A program made the position numbers and the translations under genes. Shown one piece after another: positions 1 through 9,084 of a stretch of DNA of 64,000 nt (position 1 is its first letter; every line of letters begins with the position of its first letter). Source of the stretch: Pseudobacteriovorax sp. (GTDB lineage: Bacteria > Bdellovibrionota_B > Oligoflexia > Oligoflexales > Oligoflexaceae); assembly GCA_013215145.1 (NCBI GenBank), contig JABSRP010000015.1, forward strand, positions 62,001 to 126,000. The letters are read 5' to 3'. The notes beneath the pieces are model-generated. The model worked only from the letters and a program-made list of their open reading frames with translations, made no database searches and was not told the DNA's origin.

Positions 1-2092
1 TCAAGTTCGGTCGTGCGCGACTGACCACAAATGATTTTTTAAACTCCTTGGTCTTGCCACTTATGGTCGATACGATCGCCTTGAGGTGAATATCATCACC
101 ATTTTCAAGTTTAGCGGTATCGATGTATTTTATGAATGGACGGTTGCTATCACGAAACTGATGCACATACTCGTAGTCGATTTCCCTATAAAAATCAACA
201 GTTACCAATTTTTCGCCAGGAACCTTGACCTCGAACGGGAAGAATCCAGAGACCTTTTCAGTCTCGTCGCTGCCAATAGTTGTATTTTTAGGAATAGTCT
301 GACTCTGTAGAGCTTTGCTGCTGCCCTTGGCGATGATAAAACTCAGGGGCGGTACTTTAATACTTTTTGCTGCTGCTGATTTGTTTGGATATAGCAAGTG
401 GGAAGCTATGCCACTGTTATTGAAAACCTTTGGCTGGTTCGAGCGATTAAAAACAACGTAATAAGCCTCTCCTGACGACTGGTTTATCCTACGAAAACCA
501 AAAAGTTCTTGATCAAGGGTTTTTAGATTGTGTTGTGTCCCGGATCTAAGGGTTCGATGTTGTTTGTAGATATCGGAAAACTGTCTTATGGCACGGAAAA
601 TTTGGTGGTTTTCGTCGAAATTATTGTCTTTCGTTGTTTTCTTCGTTCCTAGTAAATTATTATCGTTATAGGAATCTACGATACTTGGGAACATGGACTC
701 TCGTGCATCTTTATCACCCCCATCCCCAGTAAAGCCTTGCTCGTCGCCATAGTATATGACAGGAACACCCCTAGAAAAAATCAAGTAAGCATGAGCGAGA
801 ATTGATAGCTTTGTTTTGATCTCATTAGACTTTTTATTGTCCCAGGCATCATTGAGGAAATATCCAAATCTGCCAATGTCATGGTTACTAATGAAGGTAA
901 CGAGTCTATTTGGGTTTTGCGTCTCCCTGTAGAGATCATCCGCCTCATAAACGATGTCTAGTTTGTTTTTATCGGTATATTTCGCAATGACATCTCTAAT
1001 AGCGCCTTGTCCAGCAAAGTCTAGAACAGAATCCAATTTACCATCTTTTATATACTTATTTAAAACCTGAGGATTGCCACTAAAGACTTCTCCGAACATG
1101 AAAAAGTTTTTAATGCCTTCTTTTTTTGCATGAGCTTGAATCGCAGGTACAAATTTTTGCCAAAACTCAATGTTAACATGTTTTACAGTATCAATGCGAA
1201 ACCCATCGATACGATACTTACTGATCCATTCCTTATAGATATCAATCATACCATCGACGACTTTAGGGTGTTCAGTGAATAAATCATCCAGGCCGAAGAA
1301 ATCTCCAAGAACAGCGTTTTCTCCTGAAAATGTAGAATTACCTCTGTTGTGATAGTACAAAACATCATTGAGCCAAGCGGGCTTTTTAATAGCAACCTGA
1401 CTCGAATTCACAACTGGTGTGTACGCGTAGTTTGGGTTAGTCAGCTTTGCAAAATTCTCAATAGAGTGATCATTGATATCAAAGCCTGGATTGATTTTGT
1501 CGTTGGAGTAGGGATAGTCTTTGACGCTTCGATAACTGCAGTCTAGGCATTCCTTATAACGAATCACATCTGCCGTGTGGTTAACTATAACATCAATAAA
1601 TACCTTTAAACCAAGCTTATGGGCTTCTTGAACGAAAGATTTAAACTCCTCTTCCGTACCCAGGTGAGGATCAATAGTGGTAAAATCTGTAATCCAATAG
1701 CCATGATAACCAGCGGAGGAGTTTTCTATTGACCCGCCTCCCTGTACTGCTTGATTTTTCTGCACGGGAGTGAGCCAAATAGCTGTTGCTCCCAAATTCT
1801 TTATATATGGTAGCCTTTTAATAAGTCCTTTTAGATCGCCTCCATGAAAAAAGCCATGATTGCTAGGAAGAAAACCGTGAACCATAGGGTCATCTAGGTT
1901 AGGGTTTTTTCTCTGCTCTTCGGTTAGTCCTTTGTCGTTGGACGGGTCACCATTTTCAAAACGATCTGTCATCAAAAAATAGATGATCTCGTCTGTAATA
2001 TCCCTGGTGTTTCGGTCCATGGCTTTTGGGGTTGCCATGGCGTATGATGCGAGTGCAAAAAGACAACATTTGAGTAAAGCAAATCTAATCAT
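1..2092 (-). CDS. Exported alpha-amylase family glycoside hydrolase (GH13), 3' part outside window
   Basis: Read on the minus strand from ATG at 2092, the frame stays open to position 1, so about 697 codons are present and the C-terminus is missing. The first 20 residues (MIRFALLKCC, then LFALASYAMA) are a Sec signal peptide, so the enzyme is exported. The GH13 barrel follows: an N-terminal FLMTDRFENGDPSND stretch typical of maltogenic/cyclodextrin-type amylases, the VIVNHTAD motif, the nucleophile region GFRIDTVKH, the acid/base region MFGEVF and the SNHD motif. The nucleophile Asp, acid Glu and transition-state Asp are therefore all present. A beta-sandwich-like tail follows the barrel. The substrate is probably starch, glycogen or maltodextrin, but specificity cannot be told. 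The ATG has no clear Shine-Dalgarno (SD) sequence. Confidence 0.9.
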   Translation of the reverse strand, partial: MIRFALLKCCLFALASYAMATPKAMDRNTRDITDEIIYFLMTDRFENGDPSNDKGLTEEQRKNPNLDDPMVHGFLPSNHGFFHGGDLKGLIKRLPYIKNLGATAIWLTPVQKNQAVQGGGSIENSSAGYHGYWITDFTTIDPHLGTEEEFKSFVQEAHKLGLKVFIDVIVNHTADVIRYKECLDCSYRSVKDYPYSNDKINPGFDINDHSIENFAKLTNPNYAYTPVVNSSQVAIKKPAWLNDVLYYHNRGNSTFSGENAVLGDFFGLDDLFTEHPKVVDGMIDIYKEWISKYRIDGFRIDTVKHVNIEFWQKFVPAIQAHAKKEGIKNFFMFGEVFSGNPQVLNKYIKDGKLDSVLDFAGQGAIRDVIAKYTDKNKLDIVYEADDLYRETQNPNRLVTFISNHDIGRFGYFLNDAWDNKKSNEIKTKLSILAHAYLIFSRGVPVIYYGDEQGFTGDGGDKDARESMFPSIVDSYNDNNLLGTKKTTKDNNFDENHQIFRAIRQFSDIYKQHRTLRSGTQHNLKTLDQELFGFRRINQSSGEAYYVVFNRSNQPKVFNNSGIASHLLYPNKSAAAKSIKVPPLSFIIAKGSSKALQSQTIPKNTTIGSDETEKVSGFFPFEVKVPGEKLVTVDFYREIDYEYVHQFRDSNRPFIKYIDTAKLENGDDIHLKAIVSTISGKTKEFKKSFVVSRARPNL

Positions 2093-2301
2093 AAATGCAA
2101 ATCCGTGTTTAGAGTTAGAAAGAAATCTGACGAACTCTAAGATAAATTATTCGTATTGTCTATAATTGGTATTTATCCAGCAACTTTTGGTAACTAGGCT
2201 GATTTACTCGGTCCTACTCTGCCCAAAAATATACTCATCGTGGCGAATCACTAGCCTTTAATCTGAATGTTTTGACGCTGCAAGAATGGAGTCTTTAACT
2301 A

Positions 2302-3378
2302 TTAATCATCAATTCTCAACCATTTAAGATACTGATTTCTTAGCTTATCTTCTCCATAACCCACCAAATCTATCGGTTTGCGTTGTATCCGGGATCTAGC
2401 GATACCTTCTATTAATTGAATAGCGTTTTGGGATTTCTTCCTGGGGTCTGTGTGATTCTGGTAAATATAACATTTTGGAAGGTATTCTTCATAGGCAAGG
2501 CCCGATGGTGCAATGGGAAGAAGTCCTAAGCAAACAGCTTCCTGGAGAGCGAGTCCTTGAAACTCGTGGTTGGCTGTAGATAGGACGATATCCGCAGTTT
2601 TTAAGTGGGATTGGTATTCCTGATGATCTTCAATAAAGCCGAATGCACTTATCCTTTGAGGAAACTCACTAAGAATCCTAGAGAACCCTTCAGGACTTTC
2701 TCGAAACCTCTGACCAAGGATAGAAATGGAAAACTCAAAGTTTGCATCATGAAGTCCTTTCACAATCCAGTAGAGAGCTTCAGGATCTTTGTCATATTCC
2801 CATCTGTGATTCCACACGATACGAAGTTTGGTGCTATTGGTTTTCCAATCAGGCAAAACTTTTTGGGCCCGACGGATGGGAACTGGTATCACTTGGGACT
2901 TATTTTCAATTGTCGTTACAGGATCTCCAGGTATTTTTTCGGGTAGTTTTTTAAGGAATAACTCTAGTCCCTCAAGAAAGGAAGACTTATTGTAATGGCT
3001 GTTAAACGCGATCGAATGAGCGGCTAGCGCACTATAAAGGGAGGTTAGTTTTCTCTCCACGGACCCTTGAATGTTATTATTAATAGGGTACTGAAACTGA
3101 TTTTCATGAAAGTATAGGCATAAGTGGGCGTCGGCCATTTGGCTTTTTAGGCCCACGAGAGTGGCAAGGTTAACCATGGAAGTTGCCAGTATACAGTCTC
3201 TGCTCCCGACGAGGGTGTCTTTTAGTAGGTCTTGAAAAATCAAGGCGTTACCTTGAAATCTCCAGTTGAAATAGCGCGGGCTTAGTTCAAAGAGAATGTT
3301 TTCTGGCACATACTTTTGAATGCGCTGAACCCAATATTTATGACTTTGAGCGTGATAGGCCGATAAGATGTACAGCAT
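2302..3378 (-). CDS. tRNA-queuosine alpha-mannosyltransferase homologue (DUF3524/GTDC1 family)
   Basis: 358 residues, GT-B glycosyltransferase. The N-terminus (ILSAYHAQSHKYW) and the YFHENQFQYP block around residues 89-98 match the DUF3524 domain of the GTDC1/QTMAN family, which in vertebrates mannosylates queuosine at the wobble position of tRNA-Asp. A WNHRWEYDKDPE segment at about 189-200 and the EFQGLALQEAVCLG donor-site segment follow. By family knowledge the bacterial members are expected to use GDP-mannose and act in the cytoplasm, but the substrate of this protein is inferred. It stands alone, with no queuosine synthesis gene in the window and 97 bp to the upstream gene. Confidence 0.75.
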   Translation of the reverse strand: MLYILSAYHAQSHKYWVQRIQKYVPENILFELSPRYFNWRFQGNALIFQDLLKDTLVGSRDCILATSMVNLATLVGLKSQMADAHLCLYFHENQFQYPINNNIQGSVERKLTSLYSALAAHSIAFNSHYNKSSFLEGLELFLKKLPEKIPGDPVTTIENKSQVIPVPIRRAQKVLPDWKTNSTKLRIVWNHRWEYDKDPEALYWIVKGLHDANFEFSISILGQRFRESPEGFSRILSEFPQRISAFGFIEDHQEYQSHLKTADIVLSTANHEFQGLALQEAVCLGLLPIAPSGLAYEEYLPKCYIYQNHTDPRKKSQNAIQLIEGIARSRIQRKPIDLVGYGEDKLRNQYLKWLRIDD

Positions 3379-3475
3379 AGCGCTAGGTCACCTGTAAATC
3401 GGTAAACTTAACTGAATCAATTGTCGGCAACAAGAGGGAAATCGAGGAGTTCTACTCGTGGGGGGAGATAAATGC

Positions 3476-3820
3476 CTACTTTGCCTTTGTTTTTTTGATA
3501 ATCGTTGCCGCTGCCCTACCGTGAATTCCGAAAATTTCCCCTAGTATTTTCTGGTAGGTTTCAGTGGAAACGGATTCGGACACCTTAAGCTGCTGGCTGA
3601 TAGACTGAGTGTTAAAGTCTTTTTTCGATACCACTGATTCTAAATGTTTGAGGCTGACTTCTGCAAGCGCATCGTTGATGTCGAGATCCACAGCTATTCT
3701 GCCTCGACAGCTTTGTCTGTCGCCTTTTTGCAAGGCATCGACTAAAAACGTTATGGTGTCGCTATTTAGGCTATGAAGTTTTCGGGAACCATAAGCCTGA
3801 TTCAGGCGTTTGCTTGACAT
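3476..3820 (-). CDS. Hypothetical protein, 114 aa
   Basis: Not recognised. It is a charged, soluble, mostly helical protein with a basic start (MSSKRLNQAYGSRK) and a lysine-rich end (IIKKTKAK). It has no signal peptide, membrane segment or obvious metal site. The upstream AAAAAGTGAGG sequence gives a plausible SD before ATG at 3820. The repeated short helices and basic ends could fit a nucleic-acid or ribosome-associated protein, but that is a guess. About 210 bp of AT-rich non-coding DNA separates it from the MoeB-like gene upstream, so it may have its own promoter. Confidence 0.6.
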   Translation of the reverse strand: MSSKRLNQAYGSRKLHSLNSDTITFLVDALQKGDRQSCRGRIAVDLDINDALAEVSLKHLESVVSKKDFNTQSISQQLKVSESVSTETYQKILGEIFGIHGRAAATIIKKTKAK

Positions 3821-4031
3821 AAAATCCTCACTTTTTTTCTTTGGTGTACGACGTTTCGGAAAATAGCGCGAGCTTGTTAAAGGATATTATCACAAATTTT
3901 CACAATGGGAAGAGTTCCTGGTTTTTTTGTGCTCATGCAACCTAAATACTGAAAAAATACAGCCTATTGCATGTACTCCACAAAGCGTTGTTGAGAGCCT
4001 TTATAGGTAGACCAGGGTCCTTTACTAAGGA

Positions 4032-5144
4032 TTAAAGTTTTTTAGAACCGCAGTTTGGGCAATCTGGGTCCTTGTTTAATTGAATTTTAGTCCAGCGCAG
4101 AGATTTACCATCGAATAGGTTAAGGGTTTGATTCCCTCGAGGTAAACCTAACAATAGTTTAATAGTTTCCAAGGCTTGAATAGAGCCGATGATTCCGGGT
4201 AGGACACCTAAGACGCCAGCTTCCGAACAGGATGGGGACTCTTCTTTTGAAGGTTCATCTCGGTGCAAACAACGGTAGCATGCTGTCTCCTCAGATTCAC
4301 TAAATACGGCGCACTCCCCTTCGAAACGAAATACAGCGCCATGAACATGAGGTGTACCTGAGTCTGAACACATCTTACTAATAAGAAAGCGTGTGGCGAA
4401 GTTATCTGTGCAATCTACCACAGCATCATATTCCTGAACGATGGATGCATGCTGCTCTGAAAGCCTTTGTTGATAAGACACAACTTTAACGTTAGGATTC
4501 AACTCCCGAATGAACCTCTCTGCCGAAAGAACCTTGGCATAACCGACCTCATAGTCGCGATGAATAGTTTGCCTCTGAAGATTGCTGCGATCTATCGTAT
4601 CGTGATCAAATATACCGATGGTTCCCACGCCTGCTGCTGCGAGATAACTCAACACGGGACTGCCGAGGCCTCCAGCACCGATGACTAGGACTTTTGATTG
4701 AGACAACGTTAGCTGGCCCGTTTCCCCAATGTCTTGCAAGGTAAGATGCCTTGCATACCGCTCCTCAAAATCCTGGGTCAGGGTTTTCGGGTAGTCGATG
4801 GGAAGTCCAGCGTCTTTCCATGCTTTGAAGCCACCTTCAATTGAGACGACATTTTGGTAACCCATATCCTGCAGGGCTTTTGCGGCTAAGAGGGATCGAG
4901 TGCCGCCAGCGCAGTAAATGGCCAAGCGTTCCGATTGAGAGGGGGCTATCGATTCAATTTTAAGTTCTAGGAAGCCTCTCGGAATATGGATCGCATCTTT
5001 AACAGTCCCGCCGCTGAGTTCACTCTGCTCACGAATGTCTATGACGGTCAAAGACCCTTGAAATGCCTGCTCAGCCGCTTTAATGGCATCGATGTTCGAT
5101 ACGGAAAGTTTAACTTTTTGCAATAGTTCTTGTGAAATACCCAT
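4032..5144 (-). CDS. moeB: Rhodanese-MoeB/ThiF-type adenylyltransferase
   Basis: 370 residues with two domains. Residues 1-115 are a rhodanese with the active-site loop YCAGGTRS (Cys78). Residues 125-370 are an E1-like adenylyltransferase with the nucleotide motif GAGGLGSP (156-163), DHDTIDRSNLQRQ, DCTDNFATR and two zinc CxxC pairs (Cys289/292 and Cys362/365). Family members adenylate the C-terminal Gly-Gly of MoaD, ThiS or similar sulfur carriers, and the rhodanese can supply the sulfur. The order rhodanese-then-ThiF is the reverse of MoeZ/MOCS3. It lies 64 bp downstream of argB, so it may be co-transcribed with the arg operon, but no molybdopterin or thiamine gene is nearby. The actual sulfur-carrier partner is unknown. 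Confidence 0.85.
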   Translation of the reverse strand: MGISQELLQKVKLSVSNIDAIKAAEQAFQGSLTVIDIREQSELSGGTVKDAIHIPRGFLELKIESIAPSQSERLAIYCAGGTRSLLAAKALQDMGYQNVVSIEGGFKAWKDAGLPIDYPKTLTQDFEERYARHLTLQDIGETGQLTLSQSKVLVIGAGGLGSPVLSYLAAAGVGTIGIFDHDTIDRSNLQRQTIHRDYEVGYAKVLSAERFIRELNPNVKVVSYQQRLSEQHASIVQEYDAVVDCTDNFATRFLISKMCSDSGTPHVHGAVFRFEGECAVFSESEETACYRCLHRDEPSKEESPSCSEAGVLGVLPGIIGSIQALETIKLLLGLPRGNQTLNLFDGKSLRWTKIQLNKDPDCPNCGSKKL

Positions 5145-5155
5145 ATTTGGCCTCC

Positions 5156-5171
5156 TGATACGTATGTATCA
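5156..5171. promoter_or_regulatory. Inverted repeat before the MoeB-like gene
   Basis: TGATAC and GTATCA form 6-bp arms around a 4-bp centre and directly abut the AGGAGG ribosome-binding site of the MoeB-like gene. It could be an operator or a small hairpin masking the SD; there is no further evidence. Confidence 0.3.
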
Positions 5172-5208
5172 AGGATAGCCACTTAAGCCAACGACATTCA
5201 TGAAGGCC

Positions 5209-5997
5209 CTAAATGATTTCTGTGGCAGGCTTGGGCAAAAGACTCGTGTCTGTAGATAGGGCTTTTGGGTGGCAGATAAATACCCTAGAAACTCCCATGG
5301 TCTTGGCTGAAAAGGCCATGTCTAGTTTGGGTAACATGCCACCAGATACGATTTGGGCCTTTTTCATATCGTCATAGCGGTCGCGGTCGATTTTGGGGAC
5401 TAGAGTGCTCTCATCTGAAGGCACCATGCGAACCCCCTCTAGATCCATGGTAAGGCAAATTTGAGTTGCAAAACCAGCCATTTGCAATTCAGTCCCTAGG
5501 CGGCAAGCAATGGTATCAGCATTGGTATTGAGCAACCCGCCCTCACCATCACCAATGAGTGGTGCGATAACCGGTACCCATCCCATGTCTAGTGCCTGAG
5601 TGAGTGGGGTTATGTTGACGTTGTCAATATCACCTACCATTCCAAAATCCACGTCAGCCGCAACCCGTTTGTGGCCGGTGATGATGTTGAGGTCACCACC
5701 GCAAAGCCCTAGTGAAGGACGTCCCATACTTGACAAGGCAGTGCTGATCGATTTGTTGATCTTGCCCGCATAACTCATAATTGCGATTTCTAACATTCCT
5801 GGCGTCGTAATACGTCGACCTTGATGCATCACTACCGGTTCTCCGAGCTTTGCGGCAAGTTGGTTCGCGATGATACCACCTCCGTGTACGAGGATAATAG
5901 GATCCTTAGAATCGGACACTTTCTTGAGAAGCTCATCTAAGGTGCTGGCGTCCTCGAGAATCTTGCCACCCAACTTCCAAATCTGAATCGTGTTCAT
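5209..5997 (-). CDS. argB: Acetylglutamate kinase (N-acyl-glutamate kinase)
   Basis: 262 residues, amino-acid kinase fold. The phosphate-binding WKLGGKIL at residues 7-14, the LVHGGGI loop near residue 38 and GLCGGDLN are seen. It phosphorylates N-acetylglutamate, or N-succinylglutamate if this lineage uses succinylated intermediates. The start codon overlaps the stop of argF' (ATGA at 5994-5997), so the two are translationally coupled. Last member of the arg gene run; cytoplasmic. The sequence resembles the Bacteroidetes ArgB branch in my reading, consistent with its argF' neighbour. Confidence 0.92.
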   Translation of the reverse strand: MNTIQIWKLGGKILEDASTLDELLKKVSDSKDPIILVHGGGIIANQLAAKLGEPVVMHQGRRITTPGMLEIAIMSYAGKINKSISTALSSMGRPSLGLCGGDLNIITGHKRVAADVDFGMVGDIDNVNITPLTQALDMGWVPVIAPLIGDGEGGLLNTNADTIACRLGTELQMAGFATQICLTMDLEGVRMVPSDESTLVPKIDRDRYDDMKKAQIVSGGMLPKLDMAFSAKTMGVSRVFICHPKALSTDTSLLPKPATEII

Positions 5998-6953
5998 AGA
6001 CTTTGCTCCAGTATTTTTGAAAGTACAGCTTGCGCCGCATACTCTCTCATTTTCGCCTGCTCTTGAACCAAAGATTGTCGGCTATCTAGAACCTCGTCAC
6101 TCACAACGAGGTTACGCCTCACTGGTAGGCAATGCATAAATTTCCCCTCTGAGGTAAGCTCCAATTTATTTTTTGTGATGGTCCAGTCGCTAAACATACT
6201 GGAGACGGAGCCATAGGGACTTAGACTCGACCAATTCTTAGCATATACATAGTCCGCTCCCTCTAAGGCTTGGTTCTGATTGTGGGTGATCTTATGTCCT
6301 TGAGTAAATTGTGGATCCAAATCATACCCCTCTGGATTTGCAATCGTAATCTCATAGCCAGCAGTGGTACACCATTCTGCAAAGGAGTTTGCCACTGCTT
6401 GGGGTAGGGGTTTTACGTGCGGAGCCCATGTTAGTACGATCTTGGGATTTGATTTCGTTTCATAAGCTTTAATGAGGGAAATATCGGCCAAAGACTGAAG
6501 TGGGTGCCGCAGGCAGGATTCTAAACTGACAATAGGAACACCGGCATGATTGATAAACCCTTGGAGAACCGTTTCAGCAGAATCTGACTCCTGATCTTTA
6601 AGCTTTGCAAAGCTTCTTACCCCAACGATATCGCAGTAGGAGCCGAGTACTGATGCTGCTTCTTTGATATGCTCGCTGGTGCCTCCATCCATGATGACTC
6701 CGTCCTCGTATTCGAGCTGCCAGCCTTCATCATTAAAATTCATAACCATTACATTTAAGCCAAGGTTTTGGGCGGCTTTCTGTGTGCTAATTCTTGTACG
6801 GAGGCTTGGGTTAAAGAACAGTAGTCCCAGCGTTTTTCTGTGCCCTAACGTCTCCATCGAGTAAGGTGACTCGTGAAAATTATGAGTCCTGGCGACTAAA
6901 TCGTCCAATGAGAAACTCTTGCTATCAGTGAAGTGAGGTAGATTGCTATTCAT
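5994..6953 (-). CDS. argF': N-acetylornithine/N-succinylornithine carbamoyltransferase (argF')
   Basis: 319 residues from ATG 6953, chosen because AAGGAG (overlapping the argD stop) sits 6 bp upstream; an in-frame start at 7001 would overlap argD. The carbamoyl-phosphate motif FFNPSLRTR is at about residues 47-54, with HPLQSLAD and the HCLPVRRN block. The long MDGGTSEH loop (88-95) and the WAPHVKPLPQAVANSFAEW region match the acylornithine carbamoyltransferases of Xanthomonas and Bacteroides rather than ordinary ArgF. From memory, the residue before Glu-His in this loop is Glu in the Xanthomonas acetyl enzyme and Pro in the Bacteroides succinyl enzyme. Here it is Ser93, so the acyl group used cannot be assigned. 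It makes N-acyl-citrulline, which a later ArgE-type deacylase must process; that gene is not in the window. Confidence 0.9.
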   Translation of the reverse strand: MNSNLPHFTDSKSFSLDDLVARTHNFHESPYSMETLGHRKTLGLLFFNPSLRTRISTQKAAQNLGLNVMVMNFNDEGWQLEYEDGVIMDGGTSEHIKEAASVLGSYCDIVGVRSFAKLKDQESDSAETVLQGFINHAGVPIVSLESCLRHPLQSLADISLIKAYETKSNPKIVLTWAPHVKPLPQAVANSFAEWCTTAGYEITIANPEGYDLDPQFTQGHKITHNQNQALEGADYVYAKNWSSLSPYGSVSSMFSDWTITKNKLELTSEGKFMHCLPVRRNLVVSDEVLDSRQSLVQEQAKMREYAAQAVLSKILEQSL

Positions 6954-6963
6954 TTCGGTCTCC

Positions 6964-8112
6964 TTAGCCATGTTTCTTGTTTGAGAGCACAGATAGCGCA
7001 TCAGTCATAGCCTCGATAAATACGGCACATTCCTCACTTGTGACGGAAAGTGCTGGCAAAAGTCGCAGCGTATCTGCTGCTTGTGCGGTTCCGCAGATAA
7101 TCTGATGCTCGTTAAGCAGGTAGTCGCGTACGTGAACTGCCGGTATATTATCTAGTGCTATCCCAATCATCAGGCCGCGTCCTCGGACCGCTTTTACCCC
7201 GGGAAGACTCGTTATGTGAGCGGCTAAGTTTTGTCCCTTTGTTTTGGCGTTTTGTACCAATCGGTCTTCCTCAATGATTTTTGTCACGGTTAGGGCTGCC
7301 CTGGCGGCCAACGGGTTGCCACCGAAAGTGGTTCCAAGTTGTCCTTTTTGAAGTGATAGTTTTGGGCTGACTGTGATGCCACCGATGGCTACTCCATTGC
7401 CCATACCCTTTGCCATACAAACGATATCGGGATGGATGGCAGATTCCTGGAAGGAAAAAAAATCACCGCTACGTCCGAATCCAGCCTGAATCTCGTCGGC
7501 TATGAGACATACTCCGTGGTCATCACATAGCTTACGTAACAGTTGCCAGTAAGATGCATCGGCTTCGAATACTCCTGCTACTCCCTGGATACCCTCAATG
7601 ATTACAGCAGCAACCTCGTCGGTTATTGCCTCACTAGCTGCCTCAGGGTTATTCATCTCCACGAACACGACCTCAATGCCCTGATTGAGAGTGGTCCGCA
7701 ACCTGGGGTTGTCTGTGCATTGGAGTGCCAGAGAAGTTCTTCCATGAAAAGCGTGCTTCATGGCAACTATCTTTTTTCGATTGTTGTTAAAAGCGGCAAC
7801 TTTTAGCCCGTTTTCCACTGCTTCTGCTCCAGAATTACACAAAAAGAGGCTATATCCGGGGGTTTCTGCAAGGCTGTTGATCCTCGAAGCTAATTCATCC
7901 TGCCAAGGCAAATGAACTGCATTGGAGTAATATAGTAATGAATCTAGCTGGTCTTTGAGTTCGGAGACGAATTGTGGATGACCGTGGCCTAGCGAAATCA
8001 CGCCATGTCCTCCATAAAAATCCAGAATACGGCGACCATCGCGAGTTTTAATATAAGAGTCTTTGGCAGATTCTAACTGTAAGTCGAGTTTTCCGTAAAC
8101 TGGCGCTAACAT
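6964..8112 (-). CDS. argD: Acetylornithine (acylornithine) aminotransferase
   Basis: 382 residues, class III PLP aminotransferase. The glycine-rich LCNSGAEAVENGLK segment (about 91-104), the HAFHGRT segment, the LIADEIQAGFGR segment with the PLP-binding Asp, and the Schiff-base lysine in CMAKGMGNG (Lys235) are all present. It converts N-acyl-glutamate semialdehyde to N-acyl-ornithine. The ATG at 8112 is preceded by AGAGGACC. It starts 9 bp after the argC stop and is followed directly by argF'. Length is normal for the family. Confidence 0.92.
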   Translation of the reverse strand: MLAPVYGKLDLQLESAKDSYIKTRDGRRILDFYGGHGVISLGHGHPQFVSELKDQLDSLLYYSNAVHLPWQDELASRINSLAETPGYSLFLCNSGAEAVENGLKVAAFNNNRKKIVAMKHAFHGRTSLALQCTDNPRLRTTLNQGIEVVFVEMNNPEAASEAITDEVAAVIIEGIQGVAGVFEADASYWQLLRKLCDDHGVCLIADEIQAGFGRSGDFFSFQESAIHPDIVCMAKGMGNGVAIGGITVSPKLSLQKGQLGTTFGGNPLAARAALTVTKIIEEDRLVQNAKTKGQNLAAHITSLPGVKAVRGRGLMIGIALDNIPAVHVRDYLLNEHQIICGTAQAADTLRLLPALSVTSEECAVFIEAMTDALSVLSNKKHG

Positions 8113-8121
8113 AATGGTCCT

Positions 8122-9084
8122 CTAATACACGGTTGGTTTGAGTTGTAAGCCCAAATCTTCGGGCAAATGATTGATAATATTAAAATTCTGAATAGCTGTA
8201 CCCGCTGCACCTTTAAGTAGGTTATCAATAGCCACCACGATATGAATATCTTGTTCGAAGCAATCCACTGAAATCGCAACATTGTTGGTATTGGATACCT
8301 GTTTTATATGGGGTGATGTCTCAGTAATGGCGACAAATGGTGAGGTATCATAGGCCTCTAGAAATCCTTCGATGATTTGGTTTTTATCAGCCTTCGGGTT
8401 AGTTATTTGAATTGATGCGAGAATCCCGCGAGTAAAACACCCTCTCATAGGTACAAAAGAGATCTGATTCCATTTAGTTTCTTGGACTTGATGGATACTA
8501 GATAGGATTTCTGATTCGTGCTGATGAGAATAGGATTTGTATATCGATAGATTGTTGTGCCTCCAGCTAAAATGCGAGGTGGCAGTAGGGCTTTGTCCAG
8601 CACCCGTTGAACCCGTAACAGCTGTTATGTAAGCTCGATTTGTCAATGAGTTAGTCTTTGCTAATGGAAGCAGACCCAATTGAATTGCGGTAGCAAAACA
8701 GCCTGGATTTGCGATTCGCTTCGATTGCAAGATCGGCTCTTTAAAAAACTCGGGAAGCCCATACGTCCATCCTTGCTGCCAACGATGATCGTGACTCAAA
8801 TCTATAATTAAAGAATCATCAGAAAGCTCGAGACTCTCCAATAGTTTTTGAGCGGCTCCGTGGGGTTGAGCGAGAAAAATAGCGTCGGCACGGGTCGGGT
8901 CTAGGTCCTTTTCGAAAATCTGATCCTTACTATGTAACAGGTCAGGATGAACCTCGGATAGAGCCTTACCCTCCTGGGACTGACTGATGATTTGGGTTAG
9001 TTTTACCTGAGGGTGGGCGATAAGGAGCCTGATCAACTCGCCACCTATATATCCAGCTCCACCGACTACAGCAACTTTGATCAT
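8122..9084 (-). CDS. argC: N-acetyl-gamma-glutamyl-phosphate reductase
   Basis: 320 residues. The N-terminal Rossmann motif VVGGAGYIGGELIRLL and the catalytic cysteine in IANPGCFATA (Cys129) are clear, with the SGVTGSTGAGQSPT-like block here reading AVTGSTGAGQSPT. It reduces the acyl-glutamyl phosphate made by ArgB to the semialdehyde, using NADPH. Its ATG overlaps the stop of the GNAT gene upstream (9081-9084). The protein is of the roughly 320-residue form found in Bacteroidetes-like arg clusters. Confidence 0.92.
   Translation of the reverse strand: MIKVAVVGGAGYIGGELIRLLIAHPQVKLTQIISQSQEGKALSEVHPDLLHSKDQIFEKDLDPTRADAIFLAQPHGAAQKLLESLELSDDSLIIDLSHDHRWQQGWTYGLPEFFKEPILQSKRIANPGCFATAIQLGLLPLAKTNSLTNRAYITAVTGSTGAGQSPTATSHFSWRHNNLSIYKSYSHQHESEILSSIHQVQETKWNQISFVPMRGCFTRGILASIQITNPKADKNQIIEGFLEAYDTSPFVAITETSPHIKQVSNTNNVAISVDCFEQDIHIVVAIDNLLKGAAGTAIQNFNIINHLPEDLGLQLKPTVY

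Noticed and set aside
2605-2954. Two plus-strand frames opposite the mannosyltransferase
   Set aside because: Shadows of the minus-strand gene, which has clear family motifs.
4032-5144. Idea that the MoeB-like protein belongs to a CBASS-type or other defence system
   Set aside because: No nucleotidyltransferase, ubiquitin-like or effector gene is adjacent; its neighbours are arginine genes.
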